This document shows positions 31,435 through 40,095 of a stretch of 64,000 nt of DNA, in pieces (positions within the stretch are counted from its first letter, which is position 1; the number at the start of each line of letters is the position of its first letter). This DNA comes from Devosia ginsengisoli. Its GTDB lineage: Bacteria > Pseudomonadota > Alphaproteobacteria > Rhizobiales > Devosiaceae. The stretch spans positions 434,001 through 498,000 of the forward strand of contig NZ_JANQAJ010000009.1 of NCBI RefSeq assembly GCF_024707105.1, given 5' to 3'. Below the pieces are notes generated by a model that was given only the letters and a program-made list of their open reading frames with translations, was not told the DNA's origin and did no database searches. The position numbers and the translations under genes were made by a program.

Positions 31435-32703
31435 TTACTTCGTCTTGGTCTTACCCGATGCGCCAGTGCCGGCCGGCCCGGTCAGCCGCACCAGGTTGTC
31501 TGCCGCGAGCTGATAGCCCTGGTCGGCCGCCTGCTGGTAATAGCTGATCGCCGTGGCCCGGTCGGCCGTGACGCCCAGCCCGTTCTCGTAGATATGTCCC
31601 ATATTGTTGAGCGCGATTGGCTGGTCGCTATCGGCGGCAAGCTGGGTCCATTTCAGCGCCTCTTCATAGTCGACATCGGTGCCCAGCCCGTCGAGATAGA
31701 GCAGGCCCAGATTGACCGCAGCGCGCATTTCCCCGCCTTCCGCCGCTTCCCGATACAGCTCCAGCGCCCGCTTATAGTCCTGCGTCACGCCATTGCCGTC
31801 CTCATAGAGCAGCGCCAGATTGTGCTTGGCCAGCGCCAGGCCCTGGTCGGCCGCCTGCTGATAGAGTTCTGCCGCCGCCGCGACATCGGCCTCCACGCCT
31901 TCGCCATTCTCCAGCAGGAAGGCCAGGTTGTTCTGACCATACATATCGCCCTGGTCGGCCGCCAGCCGATAGAGTTCGGCCGCCTGCGCCAGGTCGGCTG
32001 GCCGCCCCAGCCCATCCTGCAGCAGTTTGCCCAGATTGACCTGGCCGGAGGCATCACCCTGCGCCACCGCCAGTTCGAACCAGGCCGCCGCGGCGACATA
32101 GTCGCGTGGCACGCCCAGCCCTTCCTCATACATCAGCCCCAGATTGGACTGTGCCTTGCTCATCCCCTGCTCGGCCGCCGCGCGATACCAGCGCGCCGCC
32201 TGCGTATAGTCCTGCGTCAGCCCCTCGCCGAAATCGTAGCTCAGCCCAAGGCTGTTCTGCGCGAGCGCGAAACCGGCTTCCGCCCCCTCTGTCAGCAGTT
32301 GCGCGCCCCGCTCCATGTCCATCGGCACGCCGTCGCCGGTGGTCAGCATGTCGCCGAAAATGGCCAGCGCCACCACATTGCCATCCGCTGCCGCTTCCTC
32401 GAAGAGCGGCACGGCGCTTTGGGTATCGCCATCGGCATAATAGGCCCGCGCCAGCCAGCCCTTGACCTGGGCCGAGCCGGGCTCCGCGGCCAGCGCCTTG
32501 GTACAGGCGTCGATGGCGGCATCGGTGTCGATCTCCCAGCTTTCGCGGCCGATGCTTTCAAACCCGGTCTCGAACTGGCTCGCCGCCGCCGCCGCACAGG
32601 CATCGAATGCCGGACCGGCCAGCACCGGCGCCGCCGCCATTCCCACCGGCGCAACAAAGGCCCATGCCAACAGACCCCGCCGCAAGCCCTTCAATCCGCG
32701 CAT
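31435..32703 (-). CDS. Sel1-repeat (SLR/TPR-like) exported protein
   Basis: This 422-residue protein has an N-terminal signal peptide (a basic start, then LLAWAFVAPVGMAAAPVLAG) and about nine Sel1-like repeats of roughly 36 residues from about residue 90. Typical units are AQNSLGLSYDFGEGLTQDYTQAARWYRAAAEQG and following. Such proteins form helical-solenoid scaffolds, often in the periplasm, for protein interaction or envelope regulation. No specific partner is visible. ATG 32703 is chosen because GGAGGAGAG lies just upstream; the frame is open further out. It stands alone between repeat elements. Confidence 0.9.
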   Translation of the reverse strand: MRGLKGLRRGLLAWAFVAPVGMAAAPVLAGPAFDACAAAAASQFETGFESIGRESWEIDTDAAIDACTKALAAEPGSAQVKGWLARAYYADGDTQSAVPLFEEAAADGNVVALAIFGDMLTTGDGVPMDMERGAQLLTEGAEAGFALAQNSLGLSYDFGEGLTQDYTQAARWYRAAAEQGMSKAQSNLGLMYEEGLGVPRDYVAAAAWFELAVAQGDASGQVNLGKLLQDGLGRPADLAQAAELYRLAADQGDMYGQNNLAFLLENGEGVEADVAAAAELYQQAADQGLALAKHNLALLYEDGNGVTQDYKRALELYREAAEGGEMRAAVNLGLLYLDGLGTDVDYEEALKWTQLAADSDQPIALNNMGHIYENGLGVTADRATAISYYQQAADQGYQLAADNLVRLTGPAGTGASGKTKTK

Positions 32704-32810
32704 GGCACTCTCCTCCACCAGCCGCCGCCACACTCTACCCAAGCCCCACACAGGAGCAAGCCAAGGCATCGTCTCCTATACAGCCCACCATCTTGCCCAC
32801 CCACAACCGC

Positions 32811-32884
32811 CTCCCGCGGACTTGATCCGCGGGTCTCTCGCCGCTTGTGCCGGTTGAGAGTGACCCGTGGATCAAGTCCGGGGG
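32811..32884. repeat. palindromic repeat (CGGACTTGATCCGCGGGT type)
   Basis: Inverted repeat with arms CCCGCGGACTTGATCCGCGG and CCGTGGATCAAGTCCGGGGG flanking about 30 nt. The left arm has its own inner palindrome CGCGGACTTGATCCGCG. I recall similar elements as common in alphaproteobacterial intergenic DNA. Confidence 0.75.
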
Positions 32885-32920
32885 AAGCGCCAGTGTGCCT
32901 ATGCTCATGGTGAGACTACA

Positions 32921-33065
32921 TGACCGCAAGCGCGGCGCAGCCGCAGCGCGGCCATGGAATGGCACGACCTGTTAGGCATGCGACATGCAATGACCACGGC
33001 AGCGGCAAAGCCGCAGCGTGACCATGGAATGGCACGGCCCGTTAGGGACGTGACATTACATGACC
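32921..33065. repeat. 70-bp tandem repeat, two copies
   Basis: Two adjacent imperfect copies (32921-32990 and 32991-33060) share TGACC, then AGCCGCAGCG and CCATGGAATGGCACG, then CTGTTAGG or CCGTTAGGG. A third TGACC follows at 33061. The duplication ends 64 nt before bfd. It is too few and too long to be a CRISPR. Confidence 0.8.
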
Positions 33066-33129
33066 TTGACATTCACCTAATCCGGTCGCTTTATGCGCGC
33101 CAGCAAGCCCAACCGACCCGTCGCAGCCC

Positions 33130-33441
33130 ATGCTCGTCTGCCAGTGCAACATGATTACGTCGAAGGAGATCGAGGATATAGTCCTCGACCTGCTCCGTGC
33201 CGATCCGTGGCAGCTTGTCGTGCCGGCCAAGGTCTATTCGGAACTCAATCGCCGCGCCAAATGCGGCGGTTGCGTGCCGAATGTGGTGGACATTATCGTT
33301 CGCGTCACCGAAAACTACCACAGCCAGCAAGCCCAACAGTCAGGCGAAGTCCTCTCGCTTCCGACTGGGCTCGAAAAGCTCAAGCAGCAACGGAGTGGAG
33401 TACGTCGTGAAAGGCGAAGCACAAGTCATCGAGCGGCTTAA
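33130..33441 (+). CDS. bfd: bacterioferritin-associated ferredoxin
   Basis: This 103-residue protein has a [2Fe-2S] BFD-like domain with cysteine pairs LVCQCN (C4, C6) and KCGGCVPN. Bfd binds bacterioferritin and delivers electrons that release stored iron. The first 65 or so residues match the family; the rest is an unconserved tail whose coding DNA overlaps the bfr start. The bfr gene follows directly, as is usual. Iron-dependent control is expected, but no Fur or Irr box was identified by eye. Confidence 0.93.
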   Translation: MLVCQCNMITSKEIEDIVLDLLRADPWQLVVPAKVYSELNRRAKCGGCVPNVVDIIVRVTENYHSQQAQQSGEVLSLPTGLEKLKQQRSGVRRERRSTSHRAA

Positions 33442-33892
33442 CGAAGCCCTCTTTCTCGAACTCGGTGCGGTCAATCAGTATTGGGTTCATTTTCGTCTTC
33501 TCGACGATTGGGGCTATAAGAAGCTGGCCTCCAAGGAACGCGCCGAATCCATTGAAGAAATGCATCATGCCGATCGCCTGATCGAGCGCATCATCTTCCT
33601 CGAAGGCCATCCTAACCTGCAGCGCGTCGCGCCTTTGCGAATCGGCCAGACCATCAAGGAAGTGCTCGAAGCCGATCTCGCCGGCGAATATGACGCCCGC
33701 GCCGCCTACAAGGCCAGCCGCGAGCTCTGCGAACAGCTTGGCGACTATGTCTCCAAGAACCTGTTCGAGGCGCTGCTGACCGACGAGGAAGGCCATATCG
33801 ATTTCCTCGAGACCCAGCTCGAACTGCTCGACAAGATCGGCCCCGAGAAATACGGCCAGCTCAATTCGGCCTCGGCCGACGAAGCCGAATAA
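33407..33892 (+). CDS. bfr: bacterioferritin
   Basis: This 161-residue ferritin-like iron-storage protein starts at GTG 33407, giving the family N-terminus (V/M)[14 protein letters not shown] and the normal length. Diiron-site ligands are visible: E18 in [11 protein letters not shown]51 and H54 in [10 protein letters not shown]94 in EADLAGEYD and E127 in [10 protein letters not shown]52, the haem-binding methionine at the subunit interface, is present. The gene overlaps the end of bfd by 35 nt in another frame, so the two are likely translationally coupled. GGAG precedes the start. Confidence 0.96.
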   Translation: MKGEAQVIERLNEALFLELGAVNQYWVHFRLLDDWGYKKLASKERAESIEEMHHADRLIERIIFLEGHPNLQRVAPLRIGQTIKEVLEADLAGEYDARAAYKASRELCEQLGDYVSKNLFEALLTDEEGHIDFLETQLELLDKIGPEKYGQLNSASADEAE

Positions 33893-33927
33893 CATCGAAT
33901 GCGGGGCGGAGGTGCCGCCCCTCTCCC

Positions 33928-33968
33928 ACGGAGTCATCCCCGCGAAAGCAGGGGCCTCCGTTTCTTTT
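33928..33968 (+). terminator. rho-independent terminator after bfr
   Basis: The hairpin ACGGAG-tcat-CCCCGC-GAAA-GCaGGGG-c-CTCCGT is followed by TTCTTTTT. The core GTCATCCCCGCGAAAGC resembles one arm of the repeat at 30465-30543, so the terminator may have arisen from it. Confidence 0.8.
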
Positions 33969-33999
33969 TGCCCTTGCCGTTCTGGCAACGGAGACGTCC

Positions 34000-34410
34000 A
34001 TGACCTGGCATACCGGCCGCCTCATCGACCATGTCCATCTGCGCGCCAGGAACTACATGGCTACCCGTTATTTCTACGAAAAGGTGCTGGCCGCGCTCGA
34101 TGTCAAGATCGAGCATGCCGGCGAAGGCTGGTTCCAGGTCGATGAACTCTTCGTCGATGGCGCCGATGCCCGCACCGTGCCGACCCATATCCACCTGGCC
34201 TTCCAGGCCCGCAGCCGCGACATGGTCGATGCCTTCCACAAGGCCGCCCTTGCCGCCGGCGGCAAGGACAATGGCCGGCCCGGCGAACGCGACTACCACC
34301 CCGGCTATTACGGCGCCTTCGTGCTCGACCCCGATGGCAACAATATCGAAGCCGTCTTTCACGGCCCCGTCCGCCGCTCTGCGGAGTCAGTCAGGCTCGA
34401 CCCGGCTTAG
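34000..34410 (+). CDS. VOC/glyoxalase family protein
   Basis: This 136-residue single-domain vicinal-oxygen-chelate fold begins RLIDHVHLRARNYMATRYFYEKVLAAL, and has PTHIHLAFQARSRDMVDAFHKAALAAGG and the C-terminal YGAFVLDPDGNNIEAVFHG. Metal ligands are probably the His near the N-terminus, H in HIHLAF and Glu in IEAVF. Such proteins include glyoxalases, dioxygenases and resistance proteins; no substrate can be assigned. GGAGACG precedes the start. The 3' end overlaps the convergent gene by 4 nt. Confidence 0.88.
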   Translation: MTWHTGRLIDHVHLRARNYMATRYFYEKVLAALDVKIEHAGEGWFQVDELFVDGADARTVPTHIHLAFQARSRDMVDAFHKAALAAGGKDNGRPGERDYHPGYYGAFVLDPDGNNIEAVFHGPVRRSAESVRLDPA

Positions 34411-35024
34411 GCTTCAGGCCACGGCACAACCGTCAGCTCCGGCCACACCGCCTTGGCCCGCGCGGCCTTGGTCGCATGTGTGGCGGCATTGTCCAGCGTC
34501 GGATTGGGCGTGATGCGGAACGAGAAAATATCGTCGAGCCCGAATGGCGCGAAGATGCTCAACCGCTCGTCCGCCTCCAGGCGCACCGCCACTGCGTGGG
34601 TCCTGGACGCGAAATAGAGCATCATTTCCGCGCTGGATTTCAGCTGCGGATAGGGCGTCCCGAACTTCTGCGGAAACCAGATATGCACCCGCGCCTGGTT
34701 GCGCAGCTCGACCGGAACCGGCAGGCCGGCAAACTGCGCCGCCGCCCGCCGGATGGCCGCATCCTCCGCCTCATAGGACAGGTCGCTATCGTCGAAATAA
34801 ACGACATCGGCATCCTTGATCCCCGTCAGCGGCGGCCGCCCGGTCAGCACATTCCAGACCGTGTTGTAGATCGCCCCCGACCCCAGCAGCATGTCGGGCA
34901 GCGCCAGTTCCCGCATCCCACCCAGCACACCCATCAGCAGCGCCGAATTGCGAATGATGGCTTCGAGCGCATCACGCTGCGCCTGCGGATCAGCGCCAGA
35001 ATATCGGAGATGATCGGTCGGCAT
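34407..35024 (-). CDS. nucleotidyltransferase family protein (COG3575 / DUF925)
   Basis: This 205-residue protein has LLGSGAIYNTVWNVLTG and the acidic motif IKDADVVYFDDSDLSYEAED, matching the uncharacterised nucleotidyltransferase-like family PF06042. A VRLEADERLSIFAPFGLDDIFSFRITPN segment is also typical. No biochemical role is established that I know of. The ATG at 35024 is preferred over a TTG at 35033. Confidence 0.85.
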   Translation of the reverse strand: MPTDHLRYSGADPQAQRDALEAIIRNSALLMGVLGGMRELALPDMLLGSGAIYNTVWNVLTGRPPLTGIKDADVVYFDDSDLSYEAEDAAIRRAAAQFAGLPVPVELRNQARVHIWFPQKFGTPYPQLKSSAEMMLYFASRTHAVAVRLEADERLSIFAPFGLDDIFSFRITPNPTLDNAATHATKAARAKAVWPELTVVPWPEA

Positions 35025-35036
35025 CTGTCCCAACAG

Positions 35037-35152
35037 CCCTCATGGTGAGCCTCCTGAGCTTGCCGAAGGGCGAACCACGAGGGCGTGGCACCATATCGCC
35101 GCGACCTCGTCCTTCGACATGGTGAGCCCGTCGAACCATCAGGTTGAGGTCT
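35037..35152. repeat. interspersed repeat, family A copy 2
   Basis: It begins CCCTCATGGTGAGCCTCCTGAGC, continues GAACCACGAGGGCGTGGCACC and ends with GGTGAGCCCGTCGAACCATCAGG. These pieces match the elements at 31334-31422 and 40927-41003, but are rearranged and partly duplicated. Confidence 0.75.
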
Positions 35153-35173
35153 ACTGCTTGATTCTGCGATGCG

Positions 35174-36172
35174 TTAATTCTCGATCGGCTGGAACATGGC
35201 GTTAAGCTCGTCCACGATCTGCTCCATCGGCGCGATGGCTTCCGGCAGTTGCTCAGGCGGGTTGGGCGCCACGGCCACATAGGGCACGCCGCTGGGGAAG
35301 GCGCCGAACATCTGGAAAAAGGCCACCATGTCGTCCAGCACGGGCATGCGCCAGCGCCACATCGCCCCCATGGCGATGACCGGCTCCATATGCCCGAACC
35401 CCTCGTAATAGCGCGTGGTCACCCAGACCCCGCTATCCTTGAGCTTCTGGGCGAACCGCTCGGTATTCTGCATGCGCACGATCGGGTCGGTCGTGCCGGT
35501 CGCCAGATACATGGGCGGCGTTTCCGGCGTCACCAGGTTGATCGGCTGCGTGCCTTGCGGATTGGGCGCCGCGCCAAACGCGTTCTGCACCTCGCCATAT
35601 TCGAACGGGTAGAAATCATACGGCCCCGACAAGGCCGCCACGCCCAGGATTGGCATGGTCACGCCGTATTCCCGCAGGAATGACGGGTCCATCGCCAGCA
35701 TGACGGCATTATAGGCCCCAGCCGAATGGCCGGCCAGGAACAGCCGCGTGGGATCGCCGCCATAGGAGGCGATATTGTCCTGCACCCAGCGCAGCGCATT
35801 GGCGCTGTCCTCGAGAAATCCCGGATAGGTCACCTCAGGCACCAGGCGATAATCCGCGATCACCACGACGAAGCCGCGCGACGCTAGCGCCCTGCCGGCA
35901 AACTGGTAATCGCTGCGCTCGCCCCGGTTCCAGCCCCCGCCATAGACGAAGAACACCACCGGCGCCGACGTCCCCCGCGCCTCGGGCGCATAGACGTCCA
36001 GCTTGTGCCGCGGCCCGTCGGCATAGGCAATGCCATCGCCCACCTTCACCGTGCCGCCATCCATGACCGCCGGCAGGTTGAACGGGTCCATGACAGACAG
36101 CGCAAAGGCTTGTGCCGACAGGACGAGCAGGAGGAGGAGCACCGCAAGGGCGCGACGAAACGGCATGATCAT
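35174..36172 (-). CDS. exported alpha/beta hydrolase (esterase/lipase, HSL-like)
   Basis: This 332-residue protein has a cleavable signal peptide (MIMPFRRALAVLLLLLVLSAQAFA). The oxyanion-hole motif is VYGGGWNRG, the nucleophile Ser lies in LAGHSAGAYNAV, the Asp in TGTTDPIV and the His in GFGHMEPV. The triad and layout fit secreted carboxylesterases of the BD-FAE/HSL type. The natural ester is unknown. A CtrA-like box lies about 155 nt upstream of the start, at 36329-36343. Confidence 0.9.
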   Translation of the reverse strand: MIMPFRRALAVLLLLLVLSAQAFALSVMDPFNLPAVMDGGTVKVGDGIAYADGPRHKLDVYAPEARGTSAPVVFFVYGGGWNRGERSDYQFAGRALASRGFVVVIADYRLVPEVTYPGFLEDSANALRWVQDNIASYGGDPTRLFLAGHSAGAYNAVMLAMDPSFLREYGVTMPILGVAALSGPYDFYPFEYGEVQNAFGAAPNPQGTQPINLVTPETPPMYLATGTTDPIVRMQNTERFAQKLKDSGVWVTTRYYEGFGHMEPVIAMGAMWRWRMPVLDDMVAFFQMFGAFPSGVPYVAVAPNPPEQLPEAIAPMEQIVDELNAMFQPIEN

Positions 36173-36328
36173 TCACGAACCAGAGAATTGGGAGACCGCC
36201 CGCCTAGCGAGCAAAGCCGGGGATTTTGTGGCAATGGAGGGCGCCGGAAATGGGCGAGGGCAGGCGCCTCGAATGCTCGATAGCCAGCCTGCCCTCTACT
36301 TAAGCCCGATAAAGCTGCTCCCAATCCG

Positions 36329-36343
36329 TTAACGAATGGTTAA
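36329..36343. promoter_or_regulatory. CtrA-like box TTAA-N7-TTAA
   Basis: TTAAC-GAATGG-TTAAC matches the CtrA consensus TTAA-N7-TTAAC exactly and lies inside a perfect 7-bp inverted repeat (CGTTAAC-GAATG-GTTAACG, 36327-36345). It overlaps the stop codon of the transglycosylase gene and is upstream of the esterase gene on the minus strand. The role is inferred. Confidence 0.5.
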
Positions 36344-37551
36344 CGTTTGAGCGCATCCAGCAGTCTCCCGGAGATGTGACCATCCGCCGGCAATCCGACC
36401 CGTCCCTGATAGGCCAGAACCGCCGCCCGCGTCCGCGGTCCCACCACCCCATCGGGCGAGCCGGCATCGAATCCGGCGCGGCTCAGCAGCGTCTGCAACT
36501 CGGCCCTCTGCGCCTTGGTCAGCGCATAATCGCCCGCCGGCCACGCCGTCGCGAAATTGCCGCCCCCCAGGATGCGGTCGGCCAGATGCCCCACCGCCAG
36601 CGCATAGCTGTCCGAATTGTTGTAGCGCTTGATCACATCGAAATTGGGCAGCAGCAGGAAGGTCGGGCCATTGGCGCCGGCCGGCATATAGAGCCGCCCA
36701 ACATCGCTGGGCCGCGGGAAGGCCCGGCCCGACACGCGCTGTATGCCCATGGCCTGCCACTGGCTCAGCGGCGCCTTCTCGATCCCCCGCGCCGCCGCGA
36801 AATCGAAGCCGCTGGGGAGCTTGACCTCGTAGCCCCAGGTCTCCCCCTTCCGCCAGCCGAAGCTGTGCAGGTAATTGGCGGTCGAGCCCAGCGCGTCCTG
36901 CACCGAATTCCAGATATCCTTGCGCCCGTCGCCATTATAGTCGACCGCATAGCGCATGAAGCTCGAGGGCATGAACTGGGTATGCCCCATCGCCCCGGCC
37001 CATGACCCCGTCATGTTACGCGCGCTTACATGCCCATCCGAAACGATGCGCAAAGCCGTCAGCAATTCCTCGCGGAAGAAGTCGGCGCGATAGCCGCCCT
37101 CGGTCAGCGTCGCCAGCGCGTGGATGGTGTTCTCCCCACCCATGAAGCCGCCGAAATTGGTTTCCATGCCCCAGATGGCCAGCACGATTTCCGGCTGCAC
37201 GCCCCAGCGCTGCTCGCTGCCTGTGAGCGTCTGGTTCCACTCGGCGCGCATGGCCTGGCCCTTCTGCGCCTGCCCCGCCGTCACCCTTTTGTCGATATAT
37301 TGCTGCACGGTCTGGGAGAATTCGGGCTGCTTGCGCGTCAGCTCCATGACCTTGGGGATGTAGTTATAGCCGGAAAACGCCGCTTCGAACGCCGCCCGGC
37401 TCACCCCGCGCGCCTCGGCCTGCGGCCACAGGCTCCGCACGAAATCGGCGCTGTTGGCCCAGGCGGGCGCAATGGCGGAAAGGCTCAGCGCGCCGGCAAT
37501 GGCCAGCGCCGGGAGAAATCGGGCAAGGCTACTGCCCCCTAAAAACAACAT
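36340..37551 (-). CDS. lytic murein transglycosylase, MltB family, with peptidoglycan-binding domain
   Basis: This 403-residue exported protein has a signal peptide (LARFLPALAIAGALSLSAIAPAWA). The SLT_2 domain follows, with the catalytic Glu in LAIWGMETNFGG and the family blocks WAGAMGHTQFMPSSF and DYNGDGRKDIWNS. A C-terminal PG_binding_1 domain (LQTLLSRAGFDAGSPDGVVGPRTRAAVLAYQ) anchors it on the cell wall. It cleaves glycan strands to 1,6-anhydro products in the periplasm. ATG 37551 is chosen because the signal peptide begins there. A CtrA-like box 85 nt upstream suggests cell-cycle control. Confidence 0.94.
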   Translation of the reverse strand: MLFLGGSSLARFLPALAIAGALSLSAIAPAWANSADFVRSLWPQAEARGVSRAAFEAAFSGYNYIPKVMELTRKQPEFSQTVQQYIDKRVTAGQAQKGQAMRAEWNQTLTGSEQRWGVQPEIVLAIWGMETNFGGFMGGENTIHALATLTEGGYRADFFREELLTALRIVSDGHVSARNMTGSWAGAMGHTQFMPSSFMRYAVDYNGDGRKDIWNSVQDALGSTANYLHSFGWRKGETWGYEVKLPSGFDFAAARGIEKAPLSQWQAMGIQRVSGRAFPRPSDVGRLYMPAGANGPTFLLLPNFDVIKRYNNSDSYALAVGHLADRILGGGNFATAWPAGDYALTKAQRAELQTLLSRAGFDAGSPDGVVGPRTRAAVLAYQGRVGLPADGHISGRLLDALKR

Positions 37552-37635
37552 GACAGGCCTCGTGATACGCAAAGACTGAAAGTCACGACTGCGCCACCGC
37601 AATTGGCGCGCGTAACACTATTTTAACCCACCAAA

Positions 37636-37650
37636 TTAAGATCGGCTTAA
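37636..37650. promoter_or_regulatory. CtrA-like box TTAA-N7-TTAA upstream of the transglycosylase
   Basis: TTAA-GATCGGC-TTAA has the exact spacing of the CtrA site. A further TTAA lies at 37623. It is 85 nt upstream of the transglycosylase start at 37551 (minus strand). It is the second such box within 1.4 kb; binding is inferred. Confidence 0.5.
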
Positions 37651-37728
37651 GGCAAATGCCCCGCCCGATCACGATAGAGTGGGCGGCGTTCTATCGAACG
37701 CCAAGGGCCACTCTATCTCTTTGTCGTC

Positions 37729-37774
37729 GCATCGCTTCATGCAGAAAACCGGTTCCCACTTTTCTGCGCGATGC
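37729..37774. repeat. palindromic intergenic repeat (GCAGAAAACCGGTTCCCACTTTTCTGC type)
   Basis: Inverted repeat with outer arms GCATCG/CGATGC and inner arms GCAGAAAA/TTTTCTGC around CCGGTTCCCAC. I recall this as a very common element in Rhizobiales genomes. A small separate hairpin (GGCGTT-CTATCG-AACGCC) lies at 37685-37702. Confidence 0.8.
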
Positions 37775-37781
37775 TCTGCGT

Positions 37782-39965
37782 TCAGGCGTCCGGCTTCCCC
37801 TTGTCCTCGCTCGGTCGCGGCGGCAGCACGCGGCCCGAGGCCCGCGCCTCTCCGCCCTGCACATAGGTCACATGCGGATAGGGGATTTCGATATTGCGTT
37901 CGGCAAAGATGGCCTTCAACACCTCGTTATAGGCCCGCCCCACGCCCCAATGCTTGCCCGGCAGTGTCTTGATGCGCGCCCGCACCGTCACCGCCGAGGC
38001 CGCGAAGGCGATAATGCCCTGCATGTCGAGGTCGTCGATAATGCTGTCCTTGTGCTCGGTCTGCATCAGCGCGTCGAACGCGTCATGCATGGCCTGCTTC
38101 ACCTGCACGATGTCGCTGTCATAGGCCACGCCGATCTCGGCCACATGGAACGAGAAACCGCGCATCATGTTGGAGACCTGGTCGACCGACGAGAACGGAA
38201 TGAGATGCACCGTCCCGCCAAGGTCGCGGATGGTCACCGAGCGGATGGTGAGCTTTTCGACGACACCCGACGTGGTGCCCACGGCCACCACGTCGCCCTC
38301 GTTCATCACATTCTCGAACTGGATGAAGATGCCGGTGATGATATCCTGCACCAGCTTCTGCGCCCCGAAACCGATAGCCAGGCCGATCACCCCGGCGCCC
38401 GCCAGGAGCGGGGCGATATTGACCCCGATCTGCGCCAGCGCCAGCATCAGCCCGAACACCACCAGGGCGATGGTGAAGGCGTTCTTGAACAGGTTCAGCA
38501 GCGTCTTCTCGCGCGCCGTCGGCACCTTGCCGACGCTGGTATTGAGCCGATACTCGACCCACGACGCCACCACCACATGCAGCACGATACAGGCCAGCAC
38601 GATCAGCGCCGCCGAGATGACCGAACCGGCCACCTGCTGCCCGGCTTCGCTGCCGATCCAGCCGACGAAGTCGAACAGGGCCCAGGCCTGCGCAATGGCC
38701 ACCACCACGCCTGCGATCACCACCCAGCGCACCACTTCCATCACCGTGGGCACGAAGGCGCGCAACCGCGCTTCCAGCAGCGGCAACCGCTGCTTGATAT
38801 CGCCCGGCAGGCGCAGGCCGGCGCTGACGAAGCGCGAGATGAAGCCGACAATCACCACCCCGATCAGAACAGCCACCAGCGATTGCACCGTGGCGCCCAG
38901 CATGAAGGGCAGCGCCTCTTCGGGGTTGGCGAACCACACCACCAGCAGCGTCACCAGATAGATGATGGCCAGCATGTGCCAGTAGCGCCCGAGCAGGATC
39001 AGCAATTGCCCGGTGCCGTCATGGCCGCGCTTGGTCGCGATCCCGGCCAGCCAGGTCCGCACGTCGTCCTTGTTCTGCAGCACGACGATAATGCCGATGG
39101 TCACGGCCGTCGCCATGACCAGCACCTGCACTGCCGATGCGGCGCCAACCGACAGGTTCGCCGCCAGCAGCGGCGTCACGAACAGGAATGTATAGCCGAG
39201 CAGCGAAATGATCCGCCCGATCCAGAATGACCAATAGGCGGCATTGTCGTCACTGACCGGGATCAGCCGCAGCGGCTCGAAGCGTGGCGACAGGATGACG
39301 CGAACCGCCAGCTTGCTGAGCTCGACCAGCAGGAACGCATTGAGCAGCAGCGACTGGTTGATGCCCATCTGCCCCGTGGTCTGCCCCACCAGCGCCAGGG
39401 CCACCACATAGCCCACCGCCCAGGCCAGCAGCACCGAACCGAAATCCACCAGCGCCGCCGCCAGCGCCCCCAATATACGCGACATCCAGCCCCGCCCGGC
39501 CACCCGCTGGGCGATGCGGCCCCTGGCCCAGGTGACGATAATCCGGATGATCAGAAAGCTGGCAAGCAGGCCCAGGGCCACCAGCAGTACACCCACCGCC
39601 ACGTCCCAGAAGGCTTCGAGATCCGCCTCCAGCGCCCCGCTCAGCCCCTGCTGCAGGTCGACGAACACCCCGGCCAGCGAGCGCAGGGTGGCCGAGGCCC
39701 CTTCGGCGACGGTCTTGGTATATTCGGCCAGTTGGCGAACGATATTGAGGTCGGGCGCGGTCTCGGCCGGCGCCGTCACCTCCGTCCCGCTCTGCTTCAG
39801 CCGCTCGATCAACGCCGCACGCGTTTCGTCATTCTCGATAATGCGGATCAGTTCGTCGATTCCGGCGTCGCTGCTCGTCGTCGTTTCAGGGGTGATCCCC
39901 GGAACCTGCGCCATGACGGCGACAGGGGAAAGCACGAACAGCAGCAGCAGGAGCAGGTGGCGCAT
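37782..39965 (-). CDS. large MscS-family mechanosensitive channel
   Basis: This 727-residue protein has a signal peptide (MRHLLLLLLFVLSPVAVMAQ), a short periplasmic region, about ten further transmembrane helices and a C-terminal MscS core. The pore helix and beta domain read IAPLLAGAGVIGLAIGFGAQKLVQDIITGIFIQFENVMNEGDVV. It resembles the YbiO/YnaI-type enlarged channels that release solutes on hypo-osmotic shock. ATG 39965 is chosen because the signal sequence begins there; the frame is open upstream. It is divergent from the alpha/beta hydrolase gene. Confidence 0.92.
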   Translation of the reverse strand: MRHLLLLLLFVLSPVAVMAQVPGITPETTTSSDAGIDELIRIIENDETRAALIERLKQSGTEVTAPAETAPDLNIVRQLAEYTKTVAEGASATLRSLAGVFVDLQQGLSGALEADLEAFWDVAVGVLLVALGLLASFLIIRIIVTWARGRIAQRVAGRGWMSRILGALAAALVDFGSVLLAWAVGYVVALALVGQTTGQMGINQSLLLNAFLLVELSKLAVRVILSPRFEPLRLIPVSDDNAAYWSFWIGRIISLLGYTFLFVTPLLAANLSVGAASAVQVLVMATAVTIGIIVVLQNKDDVRTWLAGIATKRGHDGTGQLLILLGRYWHMLAIIYLVTLLVVWFANPEEALPFMLGATVQSLVAVLIGVVIVGFISRFVSAGLRLPGDIKQRLPLLEARLRAFVPTVMEVVRWVVIAGVVVAIAQAWALFDFVGWIGSEAGQQVAGSVISAALIVLACIVLHVVVASWVEYRLNTSVGKVPTAREKTLLNLFKNAFTIALVVFGLMLALAQIGVNIAPLLAGAGVIGLAIGFGAQKLVQDIITGIFIQFENVMNEGDVVAVGTTSGVVEKLTIRSVTIRDLGGTVHLIPFSSVDQVSNMMRGFSFHVAEIGVAYDSDIVQVKQAMHDAFDALMQTEHKDSIIDDLDMQGIIAFAASAVTVRARIKTLPGKHWGVGRAYNEVLKAIFAERNIEIPYPHVTYVQGGEARASGRVLPPRPSEDKGKPDA

Positions 39966-40095
39966 TGGACAATATCCGGCAAATTCGGCGAAGGGCGGAT
40001 CGGGCGGCATTGCAGCGCCACCCGATGTGGATACGCTGGGCCGGCAGGAAGGTTCAATCTCTACCCGGCCCTTTTGCCCGCGAATGGAGCACGAA

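Larger units (their letters stand above)
32704..33129. other. repeat-rich intergenic region upstream of bfd
   Basis: This 426-nt stretch between divergent genes holds two repeat structures, the palindrome at 32811-32884 and the 70-bp tandem duplication at 32921-33065. The bfd-bfr promoter must lie here or within the tandem repeats. I could not pick out a reliable -35/-10 pair and see no coding region. Confidence 0.6.

Noticed and set aside
31357..32913. A 518-codon plus-strand frame
   Set aside because: Antisense to the Sel1-repeat gene; its apparent repeats only mirror the Sel1 units.
32921..33065. Possible CRISPR-like repeats
   Set aside because: Only two 70-bp adjacent copies with no spacers and no cas genes.
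37656..39230. A 524-codon open frame on the plus strand
   Set aside because: It is antisense to the MscS channel gene, is rich in His, Arg and Asp as expected of a reverse shadow, and has no motif.
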